64,000 nt of DNA from Planococcus citreus (lineage in GTDB: Bacteria > Bacillota > Bacilli > Bacillales_A > Planococcaceae): contig NZ_RCCP01000003.1 in the NCBI RefSeq assembly GCF_003664125.1, positions 62,001 to 126,000 on the forward strand. Reading direction: 5' to 3'. Of this stretch, positions 1 to 8,317 are shown piece by piece; the stretch's first letter is position 1, and every line of letters starts with the position of its first letter. The notes beneath the pieces were generated by a model. That model was not told the DNA's origin. It worked only from the letters and a program-made list of their open reading frames with translations, and did not search any database. Both the position numbers and the translations under genes were made by a program.

Positions 1-266
1 AAGACACAGTCGAAATTGGCAAAAAAGTTATGCCCGACATGGATATTGTAGCCGTAGTCGCAGCGGAAGTTCGGTTCGATATACAAATGGTCACCGCTCG
101 AGCCGAGCAATTGGCTCATGAAACGCTTGCGCTCCTGGCTGTCGGTTTCCATCGATTTATTAAATAAGCGCAATAGCCGTTTCGCATTGACGCGCTCACG
201 CACAAGTACCGGATCATCCGCCCGGTAAAGCGCACCAGCCAGCATTTTGTCTTTTTCTGTATGCAT
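1..266 (-). CDS. maa: Maltose O-acetyltransferase, N-terminal part (runs off left edge)
   Basis: The first 88 codons of a gene whose 3' end lies outside the window. The start reads MHTEKDKMLAGALYRADDP, the N-terminal signature of the maltose/galactoside O-acetyltransferase family, followed by a conserved segment around YIEPNFRCDYGYNIHVG where the left-handed beta-helix begins. Family members transfer acetyl from acetyl-CoA to sugars in the cytoplasm. The ATG is preceded by an AAAGAGGG ribosome site. The small membrane protein gene at 291-545 lies just upstream on the same strand, so the two may be co-transcribed. The family call is secure; the exact sugar substrate cannot be read. Confidence 0.85.
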   Translation of the reverse strand, partial: MHTEKDKMLAGALYRADDPVLVRERVNAKRLLRLFNKSMETDSQERKRFMSQLLGSSGDHLYIEPNFRCDYGYNIHVGHNFFANFDCV

Positions 267-290
267 CAAAATCCCTCTTTCCCGCTCAAA

Positions 291-545
291 TTAAAATCCG
301 AATAACCGCCTCGCGATAAAGGCAAATCCCGCGACTGCGGTAATGAATGCCGCTACGAAAAACGCCACGGCATAGGACACGAGATTGCCCGGCAGCACCG
401 ATTCAGCGATTTCAAAAAAATAAAAATGGATCGCGACCGGTTCTGTGGCATGGCGCATCAGCCACACTTGGACGCCTTTGACGGCAAATAGGATGCTGAT
501 GGCCAATAGGACCGAAAACGCAGTCCATCGAATGCCTTTCCACAT
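291..545 (-). CDS. Small hypothetical membrane protein (84 aa)
   Basis: I do not recognise the family. The 84-residue product has two or three hydrophobic helices (about residues 8-27 and 48-80), a short loop with HFYFFEIAESVLPGN between them and a basic C-terminus (ARRLFGF). A longer reading from a TTG at 560 is possible, but the GGAGG ribosome site lies inside that extension and sits 8 nt before the ATG at 545, so 545 is preferred. It precedes the acetyltransferase gene by 24 nt on the same strand. Confidence 0.6.
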   Translation of the reverse strand: MWKGIRWTAFSVLLAISILFAVKGVQVWLMRHATEPVAIHFYFFEIAESVLPGNLVSYAVAFFVAAFITAVAGFAFIARRLFGF

Positions 546-684
546 GAGACCCGCCTCCAACTTTCATGATATGGATATTATAACAGAGTAGAAAAAAGAG
601 CCATCATGAAGTTTTCGAATTCTTTGAAAAATTTACATGCAATTAACATGAAAAACTTTATAATATAGGAAAGGAGTGGAAACA

Positions 685-1350
685 ATGAAAACGATCAACC
701 GAACCATTACAACGGATAAAGGCCAAGCAATCAACTACAGCCTCGTCCTGAACCAAGACCAAACGAGAAAACTCGCGATCTTCCTGCCGGGCATCGGCTA
801 TACTGCGAAAAGCCCGCTATTTCATTACACGGAGCGGTTGCTTGCGGAACAGGAATACGACATCCTGCGCATCAATTACGATTACACGAATCCTTTATAC
901 GACGAGTACACGATGGCGGAAATCGACGAAGCGGTGAAACACGACGTCAAGCAAGTGATTGACCAAGTATTGAAAGGCAGCCTCTATGAAAAATTCTTCC
1001 TCGTCGCCAAATCGCTCGGAACGATCGCGCTTGCCAACGAACTTGAGCGTAAGAAATTCAAAGGCGCGAAAACCGTCTGGCTGACGCCGCTCATCAAGCA
1101 CGAGGACGTTTTCCGGGCGATGAAGCAATACCCGAATCCGGCGCTGAGCTTTATCGGCAACAAAGACCATTATTACGACCGCGGCCGGATGGAAGAACTC
1201 CAAGCCAATAAGGAGTTGGATTCGCACGTCTTAAAAGACGTCAACCATGGCATGGATTTCATCGGCGACCCGTTGAAATCGATTGATGTCTTAAAAGACG
1301 TCATCACCGATATCCACGCTTTCTCGAAAAAGAGCATCGAACATGCGTAA
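685..1350 (+). CDS. Alpha/beta hydrolase
   Basis: A 221-residue cytoplasmic protein with alpha/beta-hydrolase features: an early strand followed by LPGIGYTAKSP (oxyanion region), a nucleophile elbow AKSLGTIAL (Ser in a K-S-L-G context) near residue 113, and a late His in DVNHGMDF near residue 191. The acid residue is probably in the GNKDHYYD segment. Substrate unknown. The start is the ATG at 685, 8 nt after AAGGAG; a GTG at 676 would overlap the ribosome site. A perfect TATAAT lies at 659-664 but no good -35 box is seen. A terminator follows at 1358. Confidence 0.75.
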   Translation: MKTINRTITTDKGQAINYSLVLNQDQTRKLAIFLPGIGYTAKSPLFHYTERLLAEQEYDILRINYDYTNPLYDEYTMAEIDEAVKHDVKQVIDQVLKGSLYEKFFLVAKSLGTIALANELERKKFKGAKTVWLTPLIKHEDVFRAMKQYPNPALSFIGNKDHYYDRGRMEELQANKELDSHVLKDVNHGMDFIGDPLKSIDVLKDVITDIHAFSKKSIEHA

Positions 1351-1357
1351 TGAACTG

Positions 1358-1379
1358 CCGCCCACTGAGGCGGTTTTTT
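1358..1379 (+). terminator. Intrinsic terminator after the hydrolase gene
   Basis: CCGCC and GGCGG arms (1358-1362, 1369-1373) with a 6-nt loop, followed by six T. It starts 8 nt after the hydrolase stop codon. Confidence 0.8.
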
Positions 1380-1436
1380 CATGCCGTTTTTCAAGCAGCG
1401 CGACAGGGTATAGTTTCTCCAAAAGGAGGGTGCAGC

Positions 1437-1883
1437 ATGGCATTCGATTACGATCTAGACTATAAGAACTTGGACTTGCGGAAAAACCCCGAACTGTACC
1501 GCGTCGGCAAAGGCGAGCAAGGCGTGTTGATGGTGGAACCGTACAAAAGTGAAATCCTCCCCCATTGGCGATTCAAGACGCCGGACATCGCCCAGGAATC
1601 GTGCGACAAAATTTCCGAGCTGTTCGAAGAATACCGCAAAAAGGATGATTTTGTCGGCATGGACATGGCCCGCAAATTCATCCAAATGGGCTACACCCGC
1701 GCACGGCGTTACACGAATTACAAAGGCGGCCGCAAATACAACGAAGACGGCTCGATCAAAGACCGCGAGATTGACGAAGAAAAAGCCGAGTCCGCTGCAA
1801 TCTTCAAAAAACGATGGGACGAGATCCGCGAAGACGAAGATTATTTACGTCGCAAAAAAGAACATCAGAAAAAATATGGCTGA
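1437..1883 (+). CDS. DUF4385-like protein
   Basis: A 148-residue soluble, charged protein starting MAFDYDLDYKNLDLRKNPE, with conserved-looking segments YRVGKGEQGVLMVEPYKSE, LPHWRFKTP and ARRYTNYKGGRKY. These match my memory of the DUF4385 family, small bacterial and phage proteins of unknown function. The ATG at 1437 has AAAAGGAGGG 7 nt upstream; a longer ORF from 1350 would overlap the terminator of the preceding gene and is rejected. The C-terminus is a Lys/Glu-rich helix. Function unknown. Confidence 0.7.
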   Translation: MAFDYDLDYKNLDLRKNPELYRVGKGEQGVLMVEPYKSEILPHWRFKTPDIAQESCDKISELFEEYRKKDDFVGMDMARKFIQMGYTRARRYTNYKGGRKYNEDGSIKDREIDEEKAESAAIFKKRWDEIREDEDYLRRKKEHQKKYG

Positions 1884-1953
1884 AGCGGTTCAGGCATGAA
1901 ACAGAGGCGTTCATCAAACGTCGAATAAACGAGACGAAAGGAGGGGCATGTGA

Positions 1954-2313
1954 ATGAATCGGTTTTGGAAAGCGATGGCCTTGATCGCCGCTCTGCTGTT
2001 GCTCGGGGCATGCAGCGAACAGACTTTCAGCAATGGCGAAGAGACCGGGTCCTATGCCGGCATTTTAATCGTTGAAGGCGAAGAGTACTTGTGGGAAGGC
2101 GAACTGGAAGGCAGCGAATACAGCGAATCGACAAGACTCGGTGCCATCACTCAGTCGACGGCACCGGAAGTCATGCCAAGCGCTGATTTATCTTCCAACT
2201 TCCTCGCTGAAGGCGCTGAAATCTACAGAAGCAACGAAGACCCCGACGTGCTCCTCGCCAAACGGCAAGACGGCAGCTGGGATGTGTTCAGGAAAAGTTT
2301 GAAGCAAGAATAG
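1954..2313 (+). CDS. Small secreted lipoprotein, hypothetical
   Basis: A 119-residue protein with a type II signal peptide: basic MNRFWK, hydrophobic ALIAALLL and lipobox LLGAC with Cys20 as the predicted lipidation site. The mature part is acidic (GEEYLWEGELEGSEYSES) and has no domain I recognise. It is expected to be anchored to the outer face of the membrane. The ATG follows AAAGGAGGGG. A terminator overlaps the downstream region at 2319. Confidence 0.7.
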   Translation: MNRFWKAMALIAALLLLGACSEQTFSNGEETGSYAGILIVEGEEYLWEGELEGSEYSESTRLGAITQSTAPEVMPSADLSSNFLAEGAEIYRSNEDPDVLLAKRQDGSWDVFRKSLKQE

Positions 2314-2318
2314 CGAAG

Positions 2319-2347
2319 CTGCATCCACAATCGGGTGCGGTTTTTTT
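2319..2347 (+). terminator. Intrinsic terminator after the lipoprotein gene
   Basis: An 8-bp stem (2319-2326 with 2333-2340, two G-T pairs), 6-nt loop and seven T at 2341-2347. Confidence 0.8.
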
Positions 2348-2491
2348 GTGGAATGGAGCGATTTGTTTGTGGAATAAAGAGGTTTTTTTGTGAAATGAAG
2401 CGATTATTTGTGGAATGGAGAGGTTTGTTTGTGGAACTAAGCGGTTTGTTTGTGGAATGAAGCGATTTGTTTGTGAAATGAAGATGATGTG
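2346..2491. repeat. Seven tandem copies of a ~21-bp unit
   Basis: Units start with TTGTGRAAT and begin at 2346, 2367, 2388, 2408, 2429, 2450 and 2471. All are 21 bp except the third, which is 20 bp. A consensus is TTGTGGAATGAAGCGATTTGT. The minus strand stays open across all copies and would encode heptads such as FIPQTNR on one side of the 20-bp unit and LFHKQIA on the other. The tract directly abuts the T-run of the lipoprotein terminator and fills much of the gap to the LacI-type gene. No function known to me. Confidence 0.85.
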
Positions 2492-2505
2492 ATATTTTAT
2501 CGATT

Positions 2506-2600
2506 GGGGAAATCGCTTCCCGAGACGAGCTCTCCGGAAGCCGTGCCCGTGAAACGCAGTCGAAAAGCGGAAGCTTCTCCTCTCACTTCTTTTCATTCCC
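2506..2600. repeat. Dispersed intergenic repeat, copy 1
   Basis: Begins with GGGGAAATCGCTTCCCGA (2506-2523), also found at 8722-8739. It continues with a segment around CTCCGGAAGCCGTGCCCGTG and AACGCAGTCGAAAAGCGGAAG (2530-2575) that closely matches 9062-9110. Non-coding. Confidence 0.7.
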
Positions 2601-2691
2601 CCAATATTCATTTCCCAGCAAACAGATGCAAAATCGCTAGGGATGGTGTAATCTGAAAGCCAAGCAGATCAACGGAAAAGGATGAACGTAT

Positions 2692-3678
2692 ATGAAATCG
2701 ACTGTCAATGCCAAGGATGTCGCAAAGCTCGCAGGAGTCTCGCAGTCTTCTGTGTCCAGAGTGTTTTTCGACGGAGCGAAAGTTACTGAAAAAACCCGCC
2801 AAAAAGTGCTGGCCGCGGCCGAAGAGCTCGGTTACCGGCCGAATGAATACGCCAGAAGCCTGATCACCAACAGTTCAAAAATCATCGGGCTGGTCATGAA
2901 AGGCGTCCAGAATCCCTTCTATCCGCAAGTCCTCAAGCAATTCACCACGTCATTCAAAAAGCACGGCTATAGCGTGTTGTTCGTACATACCAATAATGAC
3001 GAAATCCAAAGCGAAGACATCGAGACTTTGCTCAATTACAACGTGGCAGGCGTCATCATTACCGATGCGTCCATGTCGATGAACGTCGCAGAAGCATTCC
3101 AGGTGAACCACATCCCGCTGGTCTTCTTCAACCGCAAATTGACGAGCAGCCACTTCCACTCAGTGTGCTGCAATAACTTAAACGCCAGCCGGGAAATCGC
3201 GGAATACTTAGCGGAAAGCGGGACGGGGCCGATGGTGTATATTTCCGGAAATGAAGACACCTCGACAAGCCGCGAACGTGAACAGGGATTTGCGGAAGTG
3301 TTGGCACAGCGAGGCATCGCATACAAAAAATACAGTTCGGATTTCAGCTATAACGGAGGCTACGAAACTGCTCAGAAAATCCTGTCGGACGGAGCGGTCC
3401 CGTCTGCCGTTTTTGCGGCGAACGACATCATGGCACTAGGTGTTATGGACGCTTTCCGTAAGCAGGGCATAAAAATTCCGGAACAGGTAAAAGTGATCGG
3501 GTTCGATAATATCGAAATGGCGTCTTGGCCTGCATATGAACTGACGACGTGGGAGCAGCCAATCGAAAAGATGGTCGATGAAACGGTCAATTATTTGTTG
3601 GGGGAAATCAGTGAATACACAGGCCAGGCGCAGGCTGTCGAGGTCGAAGGAAGCTTTGTGGAAAGGAAGACCACGTAA
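2692..3678 (+). CDS. LacI-family transcriptional regulator
   Basis: A 328-residue regulator. The N-terminal helix-turn-helix reads VNAKDVAKLAGVSQSSVSRV with the hinge-helix segment RPNEYARSL near residue 45-52. The rest is a periplasmic-binding-protein-like effector domain (IIGLVMKGVQNPFYP, FAANDIMALGVMDAFR, VIGFDNIEMA). Family members usually repress a neighbouring catabolic operon until a sugar-like inducer binds. Downstream lies a dehydrogenase/permease operon on the same strand, preceded by two matching palindromes (3732-3782) that fit the even-centred CG operator typical of LacI proteins. The inducer is unknown; I infer it is the operon substrate or an intermediate. Confidence 0.92.
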   Translation: MKSTVNAKDVAKLAGVSQSSVSRVFFDGAKVTEKTRQKVLAAAEELGYRPNEYARSLITNSSKIIGLVMKGVQNPFYPQVLKQFTTSFKKHGYSVLFVHTNNDEIQSEDIETLLNYNVAGVIITDASMSMNVAEAFQVNHIPLVFFNRKLTSSHFHSVCCNNLNASREIAEYLAESGTGPMVYISGNEDTSTSREREQGFAEVLAQRGIAYKKYSSDFSYNGGYETAQKILSDGAVPSAVFAANDIMALGVMDAFRKQGIKIPEQVKVIGFDNIEMASWPAYELTTWEQPIEKMVDETVNYLLGEISEYTGQAQAVEVEGSFVERKTT

Positions 3679-3685
3679 ACAGTGG

Positions 3686-3714
3686 TTGACTTTCTGCAAT
3701 AATTAAAATATTCT
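3686..3714 (+). promoter_or_regulatory. Predicted sigma-A promoter of the dehydrogenase operon
   Basis: TTGACT (3686-3691) and TATTCT (3709-3714) with a 17-nt spacer. The expected start site near 3721 puts the paired operators at about +11 to +62, a roadblock position. Confidence 0.6.
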
Positions 3715-3731
3715 TGTTCTTAACAACATGT

Positions 3732-3782
3732 TTGCATACGTATTCAAGTAAGCGTTTTATTCTATTTTGAATACGTATGCAA
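3732..3782 (+). promoter_or_regulatory. Twin LacI-type operators arranged as a perfect inverted repeat
   Basis: TTGCATACGTATTCAA (3732-3747) and its exact reverse complement TTGAATACGTATGCAA (3767-3782), 19 nt apart. Each 16-bp arm is itself a near-perfect palindrome centred on CG, as expected for a LacI-family site. Centres are 35 bp apart. The right site ends 9 nt before the ribosome site of the 3808 gene. Binding by the 2692 regulator is inferred. Confidence 0.8.
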
Positions 3783-3807
3783 GAAAAAGAAGATGGAGGT
3801 TTTTATA

Positions 3808-5088
3808 ATGGTCAAAGTATTGAAAGCAGGTAAATCAGAAGAAGAAGTGAGTGCAAACGATTCGAAAGTTTCGCAGATCGTTTCAGAGGCTTTAAAAGAT
3901 GTGGAAACGCGCGGCGATGCGGCGGTTCGTGAACTGTCCGAGAAATTCGATAAATGGGCACCTGAATCGTTCCGCTTGTCGGATGCGGAAATAAATGAAA
4001 TCGTTTCCAAAGTTCCAGATAGCGTTATTGAAGACATCAAGTTCGCACAAAAGAACATCAAAGCGTTCGCCGAAGCGCAGCTCGATTCCTTGAATGATGT
4101 GGAAGTGGAACAAATTCCAGGCGTGATCTTGGGACATAAAAACATCCCGGTCAACAGCGTCGGCTGCTACATTCCAGGAGGACGCTATCCAATGGTCGCT
4201 TCCGCTCATATGAGCGTCTTGACCGCGAAAGTGGCAGGCGTCAACCGCGTCATCGCGTGTACACCACCAATTAACGGCGAGATTCCGCATGCGACTATCG
4301 CAGCGATGTCCCTTGCCGGAGCGGATGAAATTTACCTGCTTGGCGGCATTCAGGCAATGGGCGCGATGGCGATCGGCACGGAAACGATCGAAGCGGTCGA
4401 TATGATCGTCGGGCCAGGTAACGCGTTTGTTGCGGAAGCGAAGCGCCAGCTTTACGGCCGCGTCGGCATCGACTTGTTCGCAGGGCCGACCGAAACTTTG
4501 GTTGTTGCCGATCATACGGCGGATGCTGAAATGGTCGCAACGGACATTCTTGGACAAGGCGAACACGGACCGACTTCACCAGGGGCTTTGATCACGACTT
4601 CCGAACAACTCGCCAATGAAACCGTGAAAGAAATCGACCGCCAATTGGAGACTTTGCCGACAGCAGACGTCGCGCGCGTGTCTTGGGAAGATTACGGTCA
4701 AATCTTGCTTGTCGATTCGATCGAAGAAGCACGCATCGAAGCGGACCGTTTGGCATTTGAGCACGTCGAGATCCTGACGGAAGACCCGGACTATTTCCTC
4801 GAGCACATGACCAATTACGGCTGCTTGTTCCTCGGACCGGAAACGAACGTGGCATATGGCGACAAAGTCATCGGCACGAACCATACCTTGCCGACAAAAG
4901 GCGCAGCACGCTACACCGGCGGGCTATGGGTCGGGAAGTTCATCAAGACCGTCACCTACCAGAAAGTGACAACACCGGAAGCGAGCGCCTATATCGGGGA
5001 ATATGCCGCGCGCTTATGCCAACTTGAGAATTTCGCAGGGCATGCCGAGCAGGCACTCCTCCGCGTCAGAAGATACGGCAAGAACTAA
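3808..5088 (+). CDS. Histidinol-dehydrogenase-family enzyme, resembling sulfopropanediol 3-dehydrogenase (HpsN)
   Basis: A 426-residue NAD-dependent, zinc-type dehydrogenase of the HisD fold. Visible conserved parts are [40 protein letters not shown] (Gln and His zinc-ligand positions), FEHVEIL (catalytic His region), [17 protein letters not shown] and a C-terminal NFAGHAEQ (zinc-ligand His). No other histidine biosynthesis gene is near. The closest characterised relatives I can think of are HpsN enzymes that oxidise (R)-2,3-dihydroxypropane-1-sulfonate to sulfolactate. The sulfonate substrate is inference; a related polyol or sugar acid is possible. Start 3808 is chosen because GGAGG (3795) lies 8 nt before it and inside the longer ORF. 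Confidence 0.85.
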   Translation: MVKVLKAGKSEEEVSANDSKVSQIVSEALKDVETRGDAAVRELSEKFDKWAPESFRLSDAEINEIVSKVPDSVIEDIKFAQKNIKAFAEAQLDSLNDVEVEQIPGVILGHKNIPVNSVGCYIPGGRYPMVASAHMSVLTAKVAGVNRVIACTPPINGEIPHATIAAMSLAGADEIYLLGGIQAMGAMAIGTETIEAVDMIVGPGNAFVAEAKRQLYGRVGIDLFAGPTETLVVADHTADAEMVATDILGQGEHGPTSPGALITTSEQLANETVKEIDRQLETLPTADVARVSWEDYGQILLVDSIEEARIEADRLAFEHVEILTEDPDYFLEHMTNYGCLFLGPETNVAYGDKVIGTNHTLPTKGAARYTGGLWVGKFIKTVTYQKVTTPEASAYIGEYAARLCQLENFAGHAEQALLRVRRYGKN

Positions 5089-5119
5089 TTCTATTTAGGT
5101 GGTATGGGAGGAATAGTAG

Positions 5120-6436
5120 ATGCTCGGTTTAATCGGCATGTTTGGTGGATTGATTTTACTCATTGTCCTGACGATGCGCGGCATGAACTTGCTGATTGCA
5201 GCGCCGCTGACGGCATTGTTTGTGGCAGTATTGAACGGTTTGCCTTTATTCCCGCAGCTGGCGGGAGAAGGGGCGGCCAATTATTTGACGAATTACATGG
5301 ACGGCTTCACCGGCTTTATTGCATCCTGGTATTTGATGTTCCTGACAGGGGCCATCTTCGGGAAAGTGATGGAAGACACGGGCGCTGCTGACAGCGTCTC
5401 GCGTTGGATTGTCGGCAAGATGGGGATGAAACGCGCAGCACTCGCAGTCGTGCTTGCCTGTGCCGTCCTTACATACGGCGGCGTCAGCTTGTTCGTCGTC
5501 GCCTTCTCGGTTTATCCAATGGCACTCAGCCTCTTTAAACAGGCGAATTTGCCGCGCCGCTTTATTCCAGCGGCACTCGCTTTTGGCTCGACGACATTCA
5601 CGATGACGTCAGCCGGATCTCCAGAAATCCAAAACTGGATCCCGATTGAATTCCTCGGCACTTCGCCATATGCCGGCTGGGAAGTCAGCGCAATCGTCGC
5701 GGTCTTCATGATGGTCTTCGGTTATTGGTGGCTGACGAAAATGATCAACAAAGCGAAAGCGAAAGGGGAACAGTTCGAGTCACGCCCGACCGACCCGAAC
5801 AACGAAACGCGCAAGGAGCTGCCGAATCCGCTCCTTAGCATGCTTCCGCTCCTGATTGTCCTTGGCTTCTCGTATATTTTCCATGATTCGCTCGGCACGT
5901 CTGCATTGATCATCGCCTTGACGGGCGGGATCATCTCGACTTGCCTGATCAACATCAAATTCATCCGCAACTTGAGCAAAGCGCTCGGCGACGGCGCGAT
6001 GGGTGCGGTCATCGCGATCGCCAACACCGCTGCAGTCGTCGGTTTCGGGGGAGTCGTCAAAGCGACACCATCTTTTGAAGCAGCTGTTGATGTCATGACC
6101 GGCATCCCGGGCAGCCCATTGATCGGCGGGGCGCTAGCCGTTGCGGTCATCGCGGGTCTCACCGGATCGTCTTCCGGCGGCCAGGCGATTGCGCTTCCTT
6201 TGCTCGCGCCTCATTATCTCGATATGGGTGTGGACCCGGAAGCTTTGCACCGGACCGTTTCGATTTCTTCCGGTTCGCTTGATTCCTTGCCTCAAGGCGG
6301 CTATGTCGTCACGACGATCCGTTCGATCGCAGGGGAGACCCACCGCGACGCTTACCCGGCATTCGGCGCATTGTCCGTTGTCGTGCCGCTTCTCGGTGCG
6401 GTACTCGCTGTGATTTTATTCTCAATCGGTCTATAA
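5120..6436 (+). CDS. GntP-family permease
   Basis: A 438-residue inner-membrane transporter with about 12 hydrophobic segments. Family-typical stretches are the N-terminal GLILLIVLTMRGMNLLIAAP, ALAFGSTTFTMTSAGSPEIQN, GLTGSSSGGQAIALPLLAP and SSGSLDSLPQGGYVVTTI. GntP members import gluconate-like sugar acids or hydroxy acids by proton symport. It lies 31 nt after the HisD-like gene in the LacI-controlled operon and probably brings in that operon's substrate. The ATG follows GGGAGGAA by 5 nt. A weak terminator-like hairpin follows. Confidence 0.85.
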   Translation: MLGLIGMFGGLILLIVLTMRGMNLLIAAPLTALFVAVLNGLPLFPQLAGEGAANYLTNYMDGFTGFIASWYLMFLTGAIFGKVMEDTGAADSVSRWIVGKMGMKRAALAVVLACAVLTYGGVSLFVVAFSVYPMALSLFKQANLPRRFIPAALAFGSTTFTMTSAGSPEIQNWIPIEFLGTSPYAGWEVSAIVAVFMMVFGYWWLTKMINKAKAKGEQFESRPTDPNNETRKELPNPLLSMLPLLIVLGFSYIFHDSLGTSALIIALTGGIISTCLINIKFIRNLSKALGDGAMGAVIAIANTAAVVGFGGVVKATPSFEAAVDVMTGIPGSPLIGGALAVAVIAGLTGSSSGGQAIALPLLAPHYLDMGVDPEALHRTVSISSGSLDSLPQGGYVVTTIRSIAGETHRDAYPAFGALSVVVPLLGAVLAVILFSIGL

Positions 6437-6446
6437 GATTTACACA

Positions 6447-6483
6447 CCCAACAGCTCTCCCAACCGGAAGTTGTTGGGTTTCC
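6447..6483 (+). terminator. Possible internal terminator in the dehydrogenase operon
   Basis: CCCAACA (6447-6453) pairs with TGTTGGG (6472-6478), followed by a short TT-TCC-TT tract. The loop is long (18 nt), so it may only attenuate transcription between the permease and the downstream dehydrogenases. Confidence 0.4.
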
Positions 6484-6517
6484 TTATATTATCCATTCTA
6501 AAAAGAGGTGCATTCAT

Positions 6518-7456
6518 GTGGAGAAATTGACAATACTCGGAGCTGGGACGATGGGCCATTCCATCGCTCTGTCCGCAGCCTGGTCCGGTTACATGCTGAC
6601 CGTTTACGGCATCAACGAACAAGACCTAGCGAATGCGAACAAAGGCTTGGCGCAGAAACTTATCGTCATGACCGACAATGGGTTATTTGATGGAAATGAA
6701 GCACAGGAAATCCGCAGCCGAATCCGCTTTACGACATCTCTCGAAGACGCGATACAGCATGCAACATTCATTCTGGAAGTCGTCCCTGAAAATCTGCAAT
6801 TGAAACGCGAGTTGTACAAGCAACTGGAAGGTTTGGCCGATCCATCGGTCATCATCGCGAGCAATACGTCCGGCTTTAAGCCTTCTCTGCTCGCTGAGGA
6901 GATGGCACATCCAGGGCGCTTCATCGTCGCTCATTTCTGGAATCCAGGACATTTGATTCCGCTCGTCGAAGTTGTTAATGGCGAACAGACCGAAGTGGAG
7001 ACGACCGAGCGCACGATGGCTTTATTAAAGTTGATGAATAAAAAGCCGATTTTATTGAACAAAGAACTGCCGGGGTTCATCGGCAACCGCCTGCAATACG
7101 CGTTGTTTCGTGAAGCGCAAGCCTTATTGGATGCGGACGCTGCCAGCAAGGAAGACATCGATGCGGCGGTCACGTACAGCATCGGGCGGCGGCTTCCGGT
7201 GACAGGGCCTTTAATGACAGCGGATATGGGTGGGCTCGACGTGTTCTCAGCGATTTCAAATTATTTATTTGAAGAATTAGCGGACGATCAGCGTTCCGGA
7301 AAGGTTTTGTCGGAGTTGGTCGAACAGCAAAAGCTCGGGGATAAAACAGGCGAAGGCTTCTACAACTGGGAGCCGGAAGTGTCTGAGGGGATCAACCGCA
7401 AACGCGAACAGACCTTGATCCAGTTTTTGAAAAACGATTTGGAACAGGAGGGCTAA
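6518..7456 (+). CDS. 3-hydroxyacyl-CoA-dehydrogenase-family oxidoreductase
   Basis: A 312-residue NAD-binding enzyme. The Rossmann motif is GAGTMG at residues 8-13, and the catalytic-domain signature AHFWNPGHLIPLVEVV contains the conserved His. A C-terminal helical domain has PGFIGNRLQYALFREA. The family includes 3-hydroxybutyryl-CoA dehydrogenase, L-carnitine dehydrogenase and lambda-crystallin/L-gulonate 3-dehydrogenase. With no CoA-pathway genes nearby, an L-gulonate- or carnitine-type hydroxy-acid activity is the better guess. The start is GTG with AAAGAGGTG upstream; the overlapping ATG at 6516 is out of frame. It lies one nt before the SDR gene, so they are co-transcribed. Confidence 0.8.
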   Translation: MEKLTILGAGTMGHSIALSAAWSGYMLTVYGINEQDLANANKGLAQKLIVMTDNGLFDGNEAQEIRSRIRFTTSLEDAIQHATFILEVVPENLQLKRELYKQLEGLADPSVIIASNTSGFKPSLLAEEMAHPGRFIVAHFWNPGHLIPLVEVVNGEQTEVETTERTMALLKLMNKKPILLNKELPGFIGNRLQYALFREAQALLDADAASKEDIDAAVTYSIGRRLPVTGPLMTADMGGLDVFSAISNYLFEELADDQRSGKVLSELVEQQKLGDKTGEGFYNWEPEVSEGINRKREQTLIQFLKNDLEQEG

Positions 7457-7457
7457 G

Positions 7458-8222
7458 ATGAATAGCTATTTCTCGGAACTGAAAGGACAGACGGTCGTCG
7501 TCACCGGCGGCAGCAAAGGCCTCGGAAAAGACATTGCGCTGACGTTCGCCGAACTCGGCGCAAACGTTGCGATTTCCGGTAGAAATCAAGAAACGCTCGA
7601 TGCCACGCTCGAAGAACTGCGCGCCCATAACCCAAACTGCATCGCGGTCGCCGGGAATTTGAGTGATATTAATGAAGTGAAAAAGTTAATCGACACTGCC
7701 GCCACTCAGTTCGGCACAATTGATGTCCTCGTCAACAACGCCGGCGTCAATATCGCGAAACCGGCGATGGACGTAACGGAAGCAGATTGGGATACGGTGC
7801 TTGACTTGAATTTAAAGTCGGCGTTTTTCGCGAGCCAAGCAGCAGCGAAATACATGCTCGCGCAAAAAAGCGGCCGCATCATCAACATCGCATCGCAAAT
7901 GGCATTTGTCGGCTACATCAAGCGTGCCGCCTATTGCTCGAGCAAGGGCGGCATGGTGCAGATGACCAAAGCGCTCGCGGTCGAGTGGGCACAGCATGGG
8001 ATTCGCGTCAACGCCGTTGCGCCGACATTCGTCGAGACGGAATTCACGGAGAAGCAATTCGAAGATGCAGCGTTTAAAGAAGACGTTAACCGCCGCATCC
8101 TGCTCGACGGTTTGTCGCAGCCGAAAGATACATCCGGTGCGGTGTTGTATTTGGCGTCGAACCTGTCGAATTTCGTAACCGGCGAAACGATCAAAGTCGA
8201 CGGCGGCTGGACAGCGATTTAA
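7458..8222 (+). CDS. Short-chain dehydrogenase/reductase (SDR)
   Basis: A 254-residue classical SDR. It has the cofactor motif TGGSKGLG near residues 16-23, the structural NNAG motif in VLVNNAGVNI, the catalytic Ser in INIASQMAF, the Tyr-x3-Lys pair in YCSSKGG, and a C-terminal VDGGW. It resembles gluconate 5-dehydrogenase-type SDRs. It directly follows the hydroxyacid dehydrogenase and is the last gene of the LacI-linked operon. In known dihydroxypropanesulfonate operons an SDR (HpsP) and a second dehydrogenase (HpsO) interconvert substrate enantiomers; that parallel is suggestive only. Confidence 0.88.
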   Translation: MNSYFSELKGQTVVVTGGSKGLGKDIALTFAELGANVAISGRNQETLDATLEELRAHNPNCIAVAGNLSDINEVKKLIDTAATQFGTIDVLVNNAGVNIAKPAMDVTEADWDTVLDLNLKSAFFASQAAAKYMLAQKSGRIINIASQMAFVGYIKRAAYCSSKGGMVQMTKALAVEWAQHGIRVNAVAPTFVETEFTEKQFEDAAFKEDVNRRILLDGLSQPKDTSGAVLYLASNLSNFVTGETIKVDGGWTAI

Positions 8223-8317
8223 GAAGAGTGGTTTCATGCTTCTTAAGTGGCATGTAGATGAAGGTAGCTAGGGTTTGAGTGTTGAGAAATTACGGTGTGC
8301 TAATTGTGCATGCTATT

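Noticed and set aside
2346..2491. Possible CRISPR array
   Set aside because: Units are contiguous 20-21 bp with no unique spacers and no cas genes in the window.
2288..2611. 107-residue minus-strand ORF across the 21-bp repeats
   Set aside because: It consists of repeat heptads and the dispersed repeat, has no ribosome site and overlaps the terminator of the lipoprotein gene.
3892..4566. 224-residue minus-strand ORF opposite the HisD-like gene
   Set aside because: Antisense shadow of a well-defined enzyme; the product is rich in Arg/His with no family pattern and no ribosome site.
3808..5088. True histidinol dehydrogenase (hisD)
   Set aside because: No histidine genes nearby; a LacI regulator, GntP permease and two further dehydrogenases point to catabolism.
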